Shown here in pieces: positions 42,797-49,385 of a stretch of DNA of 49,385 nucleotides. Location: contig CAKQPT010000018.1 in NCBI GenBank assembly GCA_934270345.1, positions 1-49,385 of the forward strand, given 5' to 3'. Under the pieces are notes generated by a model. The model did no database searches. It was not told the DNA's origin and worked only from the letters and a program-made list of their open reading frames with translations. This stretch comes from an uncultured Oribacterium sp. (GTDB lineage Bacteria; Bacillota; Clostridia; Lachnospirales; Lachnospiraceae). Each line of letters starts with the position of its first letter. The stretch's first letter is position 1. The position numbers and the translations under genes were made by a program.

Positions 42797-43834
42797 TTAT
42801 ACCATAACGATCTTATGCGCGTCGAGGGACAGCGTGATATTCTCTCCCACGTCGAAGAGCCGGTCGTTCGAGGTGTTGACGATGAGCTCGCCGAGGGCGG
42901 TCTCCACGTTATACTGCATGCGCTTGCCGAGGTAGGTACGCACGCTGACCTTACCGGCGACAGCATTGGCCACACCCTCTCCCGCCGATGCGACGAGGAT
43001 GTCGTCCGGGCGGATGCAGGCGCGTGTCGTGTCACGACCATCTTCCGGATGCGCGATCTCGAGAACGCTGCCATCGGCCGCCGTCCAGCTCTTGCCCTCA
43101 CTGTGCTTGAGGTCGATGAAGTTCTCGAAGCCGACGAAGTGCGCGATGAACTCGGTCTTCGGGTGGGCGTAGATCTCCTCCGGGCGATCCAGCTGCTCGA
43201 TGACGCCGTGGTTCATGATCGCGACCTTATCACTGATCGCGAAGCACTCCTCCTGGTCATGGGTGACGTAGATCGCGGTGAAGCCAAGCTCCTGCTGCAG
43301 CTTACGGATCTCGACACGCATCTGCACGCGGAGCTTCGCATCGAGGTTACTGAGCGGCTCATCGAAGAGCATGAGATCCGGCTCGATGACCATCGCACGG
43401 GCAAGTGCCACACGCTGACGCTGTCCGCCGGACATCTCCTTCGGAAGGCGCTTCTCGAAACCGTCGAGGTCGACCGTGTGGAGCATCTTCATAACGCGCT
43501 CCTGGATCTCGGCCTCCGGCAGATTGCGGCGACGCAGACCGAACGCGACGTTCTCGAAGATGTTCATGTGCGGGAACAGCGCGTAGCTCTGGAATACGAA
43601 ACCGAAGTTCCGCTTGTGCAGCGGCACATGGGTGTAGTCCTTGCCGTCGAAGAGGATGTCGCCCTGCATCGGCTCGGAGAAGCCGCCGATCAGGCGGAGG
43701 GTCGTGGTTTTACCACAGCCGCTGGAGCCGAGGAGGCTGACCAGCTCGCCCTTCTCGACGTTCAGGTTCAGGTCCTTCAGAATGATGTTCTTTCCATATC
43801 CTGCGGTGATATTTTTTAACTCAAGTAATGACAC
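42797..43834 (-). CDS. potA: Spermidine/putrescine-type ABC transporter ATPase (PotA-like)
   Basis: 345 residues: Walker A LLGSSGCGKTT (~35-45), Q-loop FVFQSYALFPHM, signature LSGGQRQRVALARA preceded by MSGG, Walker B LMLFDEPLSNLD, H-loop YVTHDQEE, then a C-terminal TOBE domain. GTG 43834 follows AGGAGG. It starts 17 bases after the potB stop. Confidence 0.93.
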   Translation of the reverse strand: MSLLELKNITAGYGKNIILKDLNLNVEKGELVSLLGSSGCGKTTTLRLIGGFSEPMQGDILFDGKDYTHVPLHKRNFGFVFQSYALFPHMNIFENVAFGLRRRNLPEAEIQERVMKMLHTVDLDGFEKRLPKEMSGGQRQRVALARAMVIEPDLMLFDEPLSNLDAKLRVQMRVEIRKLQQELGFTAIYVTHDQEECFAISDKVAIMNHGVIEQLDRPEEIYAHPKTEFIAHFVGFENFIDLKHSEGKSWTAADGSVLEIAHPEDGRDTTRACIRPDDILVASAGEGVANAVAGKVSVRTYLGKRMQYNVETALGELIVNTSNDRLFDVGENITLSLDAHKIVMV

Positions 43835-43850
43835 GGTATTTCCTCCTTTT

Positions 43851-44684
43851 TTATGCCAGCGGGTTTACCTTGCGGCTCACACCATTCACGATCGTGGAGA
43901 CGATCATCGTGACGACGATCATGACGACCGCAACGACGGAAGCATTGACCCAGTCACCGAGGCTCATCGCATACTGATAGATCATGGTCGAGAGCACGCG
44001 GGTGTCGGTACCACCGAGGAGCTGCGGCGTGGTGTACGCGGTGATGCAGCCGGTGAATACGAGCACGGAGCCGGTGACGAGACCGGATACGCTCAGCGGC
44101 AGGGTGACGCGCAGGAAGCTGCCGAGCTTTGTGGAGCCGAGGCTTTCGGCGGCGAGCGTCAGGTCCTCCGGGATGCTCTCGATGACGCCGATGAGCGACA
44201 GGATCATGAGCGGGAGGAACAGCTGTATGAAACCGATGGTGATGGAAAATTCGTTATAGAGGAGGCTCTGCGGCTTCGCGAAGAGTCCGATCGCCACCAG
44301 GAACTTGTTGACGATACCCTTCTTTCCGAGGATGACCATCCAGCTGAAGGAGCGGATGACCGGGCTCGTGAACATCGGGAAGACGGCGAAGGCCATTAGC
44401 ATGCCCTTGTTCTTCGCGAATTTCGCGATGTAGTAAGCCGCCGGATAGCCGAGCAGTGCACACAGAATGGTGCTGAGGATGCTCAGCTTCAGACTGCGGA
44501 GGAACACCTGCTTGAAGTAGGTGCTCTGCAGTACCGTCGCGTAGGCGGACATAGAGAAATCCCCCTGGTCCGGAAATACTGTAGTGAGCAGCAGTGAGCA
44601 CAGCGGGATGAGCATGAACACCGCCAGGAACAGCACGCCCGGCAGGATCATGAAAAACCAGATATTCTTCTTGAAAAGTTGCAC
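43851..44684 (-). CDS. potB: Spermidine/putrescine-type ABC transporter permease (PotB-like)
   Basis: 277 residues, six helices, with coupling motif DLTLAAESLGSTKLGSFLRV and N-terminal MILPGVLFLAVFMLIPLCS. GTG 44684 preceded by TGGAGGG gives the family's usual length; a longer in-frame extension to 44822 runs through the promoter and is rejected. It is the first gene of the operon. Confidence 0.9.
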   Translation of the reverse strand: MQLFKKNIWFFMILPGVLFLAVFMLIPLCSLLLTTVFPDQGDFSMSAYATVLQSTYFKQVFLRSLKLSILSTILCALLGYPAAYYIAKFAKNKGMLMAFAVFPMFTSPVIRSFSWMVILGKKGIVNKFLVAIGLFAKPQSLLYNEFSITIGFIQLFLPLMILSLIGVIESIPEDLTLAAESLGSTKLGSFLRVTLPLSVSGLVTGSVLVFTGCITAYTTPQLLGGTDTRVLSTMIYQYAMSLGDWVNASVVAVVMIVVTMIVSTIVNGVSRKVNPLA

Positions 44685-44793
44685 GATTACCCTCCAGTCA
44701 ACGACCTCCTCGCAAAGGCCGCGGGTTTCCTCTTTCGCTTCGGTGATGCAAAAGATTTGTAAATAGTAAACGGGGTACTTTAAAACAACGATA

Positions 44794-44822
44794 TTTATAA
44801 CATAGGAAGCGAAACGTTTCAA
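44794..44822 (-). promoter_or_regulatory. Promoter and LacI-type operator of the pot operon
   Basis: Minus-strand TTGAAA (44822-44817), 17-base spacer, TATAAA (44799-44794) preceded by TGT. The 10-bp palindrome GAAACGTTTC (44811-44820) overlaps the -35 box and resembles LacI-family operators; it does not fit the CcpA cre consensus well. Confidence 0.7.
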
Positions 44823-44910
44823 ACTGTTTCTTGCATATTAGCGCACATAAATCTTACTTTTGGAGCAGGCGCCCCGCCAGGATGGTTTTTCCAGCCCGGC
44901 GAGCCCGTCA

Positions 44911-46230
44911 TCAGATGATATCCCGATACTTCTCCGCCGCTGCCATGAACGGCTTCATCTCTTCCACGAGGTGCGCGCGGATCTCCGCGAGGTCGAGCGT
45001 CGTGAGCTGTCCGTGGCGGACGACCGCCTGGCCATTTGCGAACACCGTGTCGACATCGGCCGCGTTCGCGGCGTAGGCCAATGCTGAGAACGGGTTGTAC
45101 ACCGGGAACATGTGGGCGGCGTCGGTCGATACGAGCGTGAGGTCCGCGGCCATCCCCGGCGCGAGGTAGCCGTAGTTCGTGCCGTGCAGCACCTCGGCAC
45201 CGCCACGGGTCGCTGCGCGGACGATGGTCCGGGCCGGGAAAAGTGAGCGGTCATGGTTCGCGGTCTTCTGGGCATTCGGGAGCATCCGCATCTGGTCAAA
45301 CATCGAAAGCGTGTTGCCGGAGGACGGGCCGTCCGTGCCGAGGCCGAAGTCGATGCCGAGCTGACGTGCCCGCTCCATCGGGGCCACACCCTTGCCGGCC
45401 TTCGTGTTGCTGCAGATGCAGTGCGCGATGCCGGTGCCGCGGCTCTTCATGAGCTGCAGGTCCTCTTCCGTCATGTGGATGCAGTGCGCCGCGAGCGTAT
45501 GCTCGTCCAGCGCGCCGATGGAGTCGAGGAAGGCGGTCGGGGTCAGGCCCATCGCGCGGAAATGTTCCATCTCGTAATCCATCTCGGAGGCGTGCAGGGT
45601 GAAGATGGTGTCGTACTGCAGCGCGAGCTCATGCGCCTCGTGGAGCTTCTCCGGCGTCAGGGTCGTCGTGCCGTGCGGTGCGATGATCGGATGGATGCGC
45701 GGATGCCGCGCCCCATGATACTCTGCAAAGAAGTCCTTCTGGTACGCGAAGCCGCCGTACTCCGCGTCCAGGCTGTCGCAGGTCTTCTGCCCGATCAGGG
45801 TCTCCCCGAGGTAGCCGCGGATGCCGGTCTGCTCACAGGCCTCCGCGACACGGTCCTCGAAGTAGTACATGTCGAGGAAGGTCGTGGTGCCCGAGAGGAA
45901 CATCTCGGCGATGCCGTAGAGTGCACCCCAGTACACGAGTTCCGGTGTCATCGCCTCAAGCTCCAGCGGGAACAGGAAGCGACGCAAACGGTCCGGGCAG
46001 TCGTCGCCCATCGATCGGAACGGCACCATCGACACATGGCAGTGCGTGTTCACGAAGCCCGGCAGCAGGATGCCGCCCCGGCCGTCGATAACCTCGTCCG
46101 CCATAATATCGCTTACGCGCTCTCCTAAGTCCGCGATCTTCTCGCCGTCTATGAGGATCCAGCCGTCGCGCAGTACGCGATCGGCGTCATCCATCGTCAG
46201 GATGGTCACATTTTTAATCAGTGTTTTCAT
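44911..46230 (-). CDS. Amidohydrolase, MtaD/SsnA-like deaminase family
   Basis: 439 residues of the metal-dependent amidohydrolase superfamily: FVNTHCHVSMVPFRS (HxH), APHGTTTLTPEK, FTLHASEM, HCIHMTEEDL and FGLGTDGPSSGN (metal Asp). Closest in layout to methylthioadenosine/S-adenosylhomocysteine deaminases and related guanine-deaminase-like enzymes; the substrate is not fixed by sequence. ATG 46230 directly follows the stop of the M20 peptidase (TAA-ATG), with the ribosome site inside that gene, so the two are coupled. Confidence 0.87.
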   Translation of the reverse strand: MKTLIKNVTILTMDDADRVLRDGWILIDGEKIADLGERVSDIMADEVIDGRGGILLPGFVNTHCHVSMVPFRSMGDDCPDRLRRFLFPLELEAMTPELVYWGALYGIAEMFLSGTTTFLDMYYFEDRVAEACEQTGIRGYLGETLIGQKTCDSLDAEYGGFAYQKDFFAEYHGARHPRIHPIIAPHGTTTLTPEKLHEAHELALQYDTIFTLHASEMDYEMEHFRAMGLTPTAFLDSIGALDEHTLAAHCIHMTEEDLQLMKSRGTGIAHCICSNTKAGKGVAPMERARQLGIDFGLGTDGPSSGNTLSMFDQMRMLPNAQKTANHDRSLFPARTIVRAATRGGAEVLHGTNYGYLAPGMAADLTLVSTDAAHMFPVYNPFSALAYAANAADVDTVFANGQAVVRHGQLTTLDLAEIRAHLVEEMKPFMAAAEKYRDII

Positions 46231-47565
46231 TTACTTCTCCATTAAATCGTAGACGATCGCGCTGAACAGGGTAATGCCGAGCGCGAGCACCTGTTCGTCG
46301 AAATCGAAGCGGACGGTGTGCTGCTCGCTCGCCATATCGGTCATGGTGCGCATGTAGGTCGCCTGGCCGCCGTGGCTCTGGACGCGGTTCATCATGAGGG
46401 AAATGTCTTCGGAGCCCCAGTTCTGTGCATTCGGGGTGGAGCTCACGCGGTACTGCGGGAGTGCCGTCTGCACGAGCGTCGCGATGCGCTGCCAGAGAGC
46501 CTCGTCACTGTGCTGTGACTCGCCGCGGCCCTCGATCTTCATCTCGCAGCGGCAGCCGTGCATCATCGCGGCGCCCTGACAGATCTGCTCCGCCTCGTGC
46601 ATCATGTATTCATTGATCTCCGTCGTCTCGCCGCGCACCTCGATCTCCATCTTCGCGCGGTCCGGGATAACGTTGCGCCCCGTGCCCGCGTGGAGCGTTC
46701 CCACGTTGACGCGGGTAATGCCGGCGGAGTGACGCGGGATCGCGTAGAGTCCGAGGCTCGCCTGGGCCGCCGCGAGGAGCGCATTCCGTCCGCGCTCTGG
46801 GAAGCCGCCCGCGTGCGCCGCGGTGCCGGTATAATAGACGTCGTACTTCGTGTTCGCGAGAGAGCCGTAGGTGCCCGGCGTGATGTCGCCGTCGTCGAGC
46901 GAGCCGGTCGGGGCGATGTGATTTCCGATGAGGTAGTCGACGTCGTCGAGGTGTCCGTGGGCCACGATGGCCGCAGCGCCGCGGCCGCCCTCCTCGCCCG
47001 GCTGGAAAATCAGCTTGATTGTGCCGTGAAGCGCGTCGCGATGCTTCACGAGAAGCTCTGCCACGCCGAGGCCGATCGTCACATGCGCGTCATGGCCACA
47101 GGCGTGCATCATACCTGCATTGACACTGGCGAAGCCCTCGCGGGTCGGTCGATGCGTCGCCTCCGGACACTCGACCATGCCGAGCGCGTCGATGTCGAAG
47201 CGAAGCGCCACCACCGGGCCCGGGCCGCAGTCGAGGATGCCGATCGCGCCGGTGAAGCCCTCGCGGAGATCCGGCGTCAGCTCCTCTTCTGTCACGCCCT
47301 GCTGCAGCACCGCCTCCGCGTGCGCCGCCATGATGTCCGCGTCCGGAAGCCCTAGCCGCGCAGACTCCAGGCAGACCTCGCGCCCCGTCAGCACCTGATA
47401 GCCGAGCGCGCGGAGCCGCCGCACGATGATCGCCGTCGTCCGCATCTCGAGCCAGCCCGTCTCCGGATGCCGGTGAAGATCACGCCGCAGCGCCACCGAA
47501 CGCGCCTGCAGCGCCGCTGCCTCCGCCGCGAATTCCTGATAGATATTGTTCTTTTCCGTTTCCAT
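46231..47565 (-). CDS. M20 family metallopeptidase/amidohydrolase (AbgA-like)
   Basis: 444 residues: MHACGHDAHVTIGLGVAEL (Cys/His metal ligands), FQPGEEGGRGAAAIV (catalytic Glu pair), GNHIAPTGSLDDG, AHAGGFPERGRNALLAAAQA (dimerisation domain) and GSEDISLMM. It resembles AbgA/IAA-amino-acid hydrolase-type amidases that release amino acids from N-acylated or aminobenzoyl-glutamate-like substrates. ATG 47565 has AGGAG five bases upstream. It is the first gene of a two-gene operon with the deaminase. Confidence 0.9.
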   Translation of the reverse strand: METEKNNIYQEFAAEAAALQARSVALRRDLHRHPETGWLEMRTTAIIVRRLRALGYQVLTGREVCLESARLGLPDADIMAAHAEAVLQQGVTEEELTPDLREGFTGAIGILDCGPGPVVALRFDIDALGMVECPEATHRPTREGFASVNAGMMHACGHDAHVTIGLGVAELLVKHRDALHGTIKLIFQPGEEGGRGAAAIVAHGHLDDVDYLIGNHIAPTGSLDDGDITPGTYGSLANTKYDVYYTGTAAHAGGFPERGRNALLAAAQASLGLYAIPRHSAGITRVNVGTLHAGTGRNVIPDRAKMEIEVRGETTEINEYMMHEAEQICQGAAMMHGCRCEMKIEGRGESQHSDEALWQRIATLVQTALPQYRVSSTPNAQNWGSEDISLMMNRVQSHGGQATYMRTMTDMASEQHTVRFDFDEQVLALGITLFSAIVYDLMEK

Positions 47566-48152
47566 GATTACTCCTGTATGTTCTATATATTCTATATATT
47601 CTATTTATCCTGCGCGTCGACCTCCCGGGCCGCTTCCAACACTATGTTTGTCACAATGTCTGGTTTTTCTTAACGTATGACATTAGCTCATCTTTCAACG
47701 TCGCGATTTTTTTCGCATTTCACTGTCTGGCACCGCTGATGACATTAGATATTTTGAGTTTTGTAACAAACTGCCGGTTTCCGCTTCCAGTGACATTAGG
47801 TCAAATAATGTCACACGAGGAAAAGTTACGTGTATTGCGAAAATCCTCTCGATATAGTTAATGTCATCTTCTCCGAACAGCCGCCATCTGTGAAATACAT
47901 AATGTCATGTCTTTTTAAATCCTCGCTTTTGTCAAACCGACTTAATGTCACTCATCTGTAAAACACCCCGATTGTATAACTTTGGAAATTTTATAATGTC
48001 ATGACATGTGAAAAACTCCGTATTGCGAGAAATCCCTTACGTGAAGTAGTATAGTAAACGCAGGCTAAAAATGCCAGCAGATAAAACAGCCGATATGTGC
48101 CGTTTCTCTGGCAGATACCTGTACGATTACCCTGAAATCATGGAGGAATATT
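47566..48152. other. 587-base divergent intergenic region
   Basis: No gene seen. Near the M20 start lie three direct copies of TTCTATATA-like 9-mers (47580-47605). The remainder is dominated by the TGACATTA array. Confidence 0.6.
47678..48009. repeat. Array of eight TGACATTA motifs around a central palindrome
   Basis: Forward TGACATTA at 47678, 47740 and 47791; reverse TAATGTCA at 47806, 47859, 47900, 47943 and 47994 (first bases). The inner pair forms TGACATTA-N7-TAATGTCA. Start-to-start distances outside that pair are 62, 51, 53, 41, 43 and 51 bases, close to whole helical turns. Secondary motifs recur: RTSTGTRAAAWAC at 47886, 47954 and 48004, and GTATTGCGA at 47832 and 48020. Probably a cooperative protein-binding region for the divergent genes. 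Confidence 0.85.
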
Positions 48153-49043
48153 ATGAAACGACTTCTCATCATCGGCTCCACCTGTGTGGATGTGATTCTC
48201 CGACTCGACCACCTGCCGACGACCGGCGAGGATATGCATCCGGTGCAGCGCTTTGCGATGGGCGGCTGCGCGTTCAACGTGGCGCAAGTGCCGAAGGCCT
48301 ATGATGTCGATCTTCGCTTCGTGACGCCGATCGGCGACCACGGCGTATTCAGCGACTTCGTGCGCGCACATCTCAGCAATGCTGGCTTCCGGGGGCCGAT
48401 CACCGTGCCGGACAGTGAAAATGGCTGCTGCTACTGTCTCGTGGAGCGGAGCGGCGAACGTACCTTCCTCTCCGTCCACGGCGTCGAGTACAGCTTCCAT
48501 GCAGAGTACATGGACGCCTTCGCGGGCGAGCGCTTCGATTACACCTACATCTGCGGACTCGAGGTCGAGGAAAAGACCGGAGGCGAGCTCGTCACCTGGC
48601 TTGAGGTACACCCGGACATCGCCGGCACCGTCGTGTATGCACCGGGCCCGCGCGGCATCGAGGTCGATCCGGCGCGCACCGCACGCATCCTCGCGTTGCA
48701 CCCGATTCTCCACCTGAACGAGCAGGAAGCGCAGGCGCTCGCCGGCGTGGAGACAGATCCTGTCCTCGCTGCGGCGCAGGCGCTGCACGCGAAGACGCAG
48801 AACATGGTCATCGTAACACGCGGTGCCGACGGCGTGCTCTGGATATCCGCAGACGGCTCCGTGCACAGCGCGCCATCCGTGCCGGCGACCGTCGTCGATA
48901 CCATCGGCGCCGGCGACTCGCACTGCGGCGCGATCCTCACCGGCCTCACGCTCGGTTGGACTGAAGAAGACACCATGCGCTTCGCCAACCAGGTCGCTTC
49001 CGAAGTCGTCGCCCAGGAAGGCGGCGCATATATCCGCCACTGA
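48153..49043 (+). CDS. PfkB/ribokinase-family carbohydrate kinase
   Basis: 296 residues: RLLIIGSTCVDVILRLD and MGGCAFNVAQ at the N-terminus (sugar-binding GG), MVIVTRGADGVLWI, and the C-terminal anion-hole/catalytic motif DTIGAGDSHCGAIL with the catalytic Asp. ATG 48153 follows GGAGG. The substrate (sugar, nucleoside or sugar acid) is not resolvable. It is divergent from the M20/deaminase operon across the motif array, which suggests shared control, and a nucleoside-salvage link is possible but unproven. Confidence 0.9.
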   Translation: MKRLLIIGSTCVDVILRLDHLPTTGEDMHPVQRFAMGGCAFNVAQVPKAYDVDLRFVTPIGDHGVFSDFVRAHLSNAGFRGPITVPDSENGCCYCLVERSGERTFLSVHGVEYSFHAEYMDAFAGERFDYTYICGLEVEEKTGGELVTWLEVHPDIAGTVVYAPGPRGIEVDPARTARILALHPILHLNEQEAQALAGVETDPVLAAAQALHAKTQNMVIVTRGADGVLWISADGSVHSAPSVPATVVDTIGAGDSHCGAILTGLTLGWTEEDTMRFANQVASEVVAQEGGAYIRH

Positions 49044-49119
49044 CACTCTTCTTCCCCAGAGCACAGAGAAAAATTTCCAGGCCTGCGGCACTGGAATCGA
49101 CGCCGCACGACATTACAGA

Positions 49120-49160
49120 AAAACAGGCAGGGCCTCTCTCGGCTCTGCCTGTTTTCAAGT
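49120..49160 (+). terminator. Intrinsic terminator of the kinase gene
   Basis: AAAACAGGCAG/CTGCCTGTTTT 11-bp arms (49120-49130, 49145-49155), followed by a T-rich stretch; symmetrical enough to work from both sides. Confidence 0.85.
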
Positions 49161-49185
49161 TTATGGGGTCTGACCCCATAAACTT
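49157..49185. repeat. Perfect palindrome with GGGGTC/GACCCC core, first copy
   Basis: AAGTTTATGGGGTC-T-GACCCCATAAACTT, 14-bp arms with a one-base centre. Confidence 0.9.
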
Positions 49186-49215
49186 CTGTTTAGATTTTGT
49201 TTAGAAAAATTTAAT

Positions 49216-49230
49216 GGGGGTCAGACCCCC
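49216..49230. repeat. Palindrome with GGGGTC/GACCCC core, second copy
   Basis: GGGGGTC-A-GACCCCC, 31 bases after the first copy; the same core with a different centre base. Such cores are often seen as REP-like elements in bacterial genomes (established knowledge, not tested here). Confidence 0.8.
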
Positions 49231-49247
49231 TTACGAAATTCTTAAGA

Positions 49248-49385
49248 TTACTCCAGCTCGAAGGCGCCGGTGTACAGCTGGTAATAGCTGCCGCGGGCGG
49301 CGATGAGCTCGTCGTGGGAGCCGCGTTCGATGATGCGGCCATGGTCGAGGACCATGATGACGTCGGAGTTCTGGACGGTGCTGAG
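49248..49385 (-). CDS. C-terminal end of an ABC exporter ATPase (5' part cut by window edge)
   Basis: The last 45 residues and stop ([20 protein letters not shown], then [18 protein letters not shown]) match the end of the nucleotide-binding domain of fused multidrug/lipid exporters, after the H-loop. Everything upstream lies beyond the window. Confidence 0.9.
   Translation of the reverse strand, partial: LSTVQNSDVIMVLDHGRIIERGSHDELIAARGSYYQLYTGAFELE

Noticed and set aside
44811..44820. CcpA cre site in the pot promoter
   Set aside because: The palindrome lacks the extra positions of the cre consensus; a LacI-type operator is all that can be said.
47678..48009. CRISPR array
   Set aside because: The repeated unit is only 8 bases, occurs in both orientations, and no cas genes are near.

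Overview
The window looks like a chromosomal segment of a Gram-positive Clostridia member, most probably a Lachnospiraceae species. The support is a CpsB/CpsC/CpsD phosphoregulatory set, an LCP ligase, choline-binding-like wall repeats, strong AGGAGG ribosome sites, DinR-type LexA boxes and Firmicute families such as YitT and CapA. The family-level placement is inference. The backbone (about 16.4 kb to the end) is GC-rich, whereas positions 1-16.4 kb are clearly AT-rich, as expected for an exchanged exopolysaccharide (EPS) island.

Region 1 (1-16.4 kb, all minus strand) is a surface-polysaccharide assembly island. It holds a nucleotidyltransferase, an acyltransferase, a Wzx flippase, a Wzy-like polymerase, five glycosyltransferases, two pyruvyltransferase-family proteins, three Fe-S FrhB/FdhB-like proteins and a truncated glycosyltransferase at the upstream edge. 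Three genes carry hypermutable tracts: (CAAG)19 in the acyltransferase, G10 in an FrhB-like gene and G9 near the 3' end of a glycosyltransferase. As written, the first two reading frames are broken, so the island looks phase-variable.

Region 2 (16.4-25.2 kb, minus) is the conserved backbone that starts and controls the polymer: polyprenyl glycosylphosphotransferase, CpsD kinase, CpsC, CpsB phosphatase, a small secreted wall-binding-like protein and an LCP ligase. Between the last two (21.5-23.85 kb) lies a repeat-rich accessory zone. It contains two complete type I toxin-antitoxin-like modules (34-residue membrane peptide plus convergent antisense RNA), remnants of more copies, three to four copies of an unexplained ~65-95 nt stem-forming element, and an internally deleted RelB/DinJ antitoxin.

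Region 3 (25.3-40.6 kb) has an SGNH-like membrane protein, a ~260-nt rod-like inverted repeat, a CapA-like protein behind a leader terminator, a DUF819 transporter, a Na/Pi symporter, a lone citF, an NlpC/P60 wall hydrolase operon with an overlooked 35-residue membrane ORF, tRNA-Thr(CGT), YitT, a second CapA-like protein and a LexA-controlled Y-family polymerase operon.

Region 4 (40.6-49.4 kb) has a spermidine/putrescine-type ABC operon in the order potB-potA-potD-potC, a coupled M20 peptidase and amidohydrolase pair, a 330-bp array of eight TGACATTA motifs arranged around a central palindrome, a PfkB kinase, GGGGTC/GACCCC palindromes and the 3' end of an ABC exporter.
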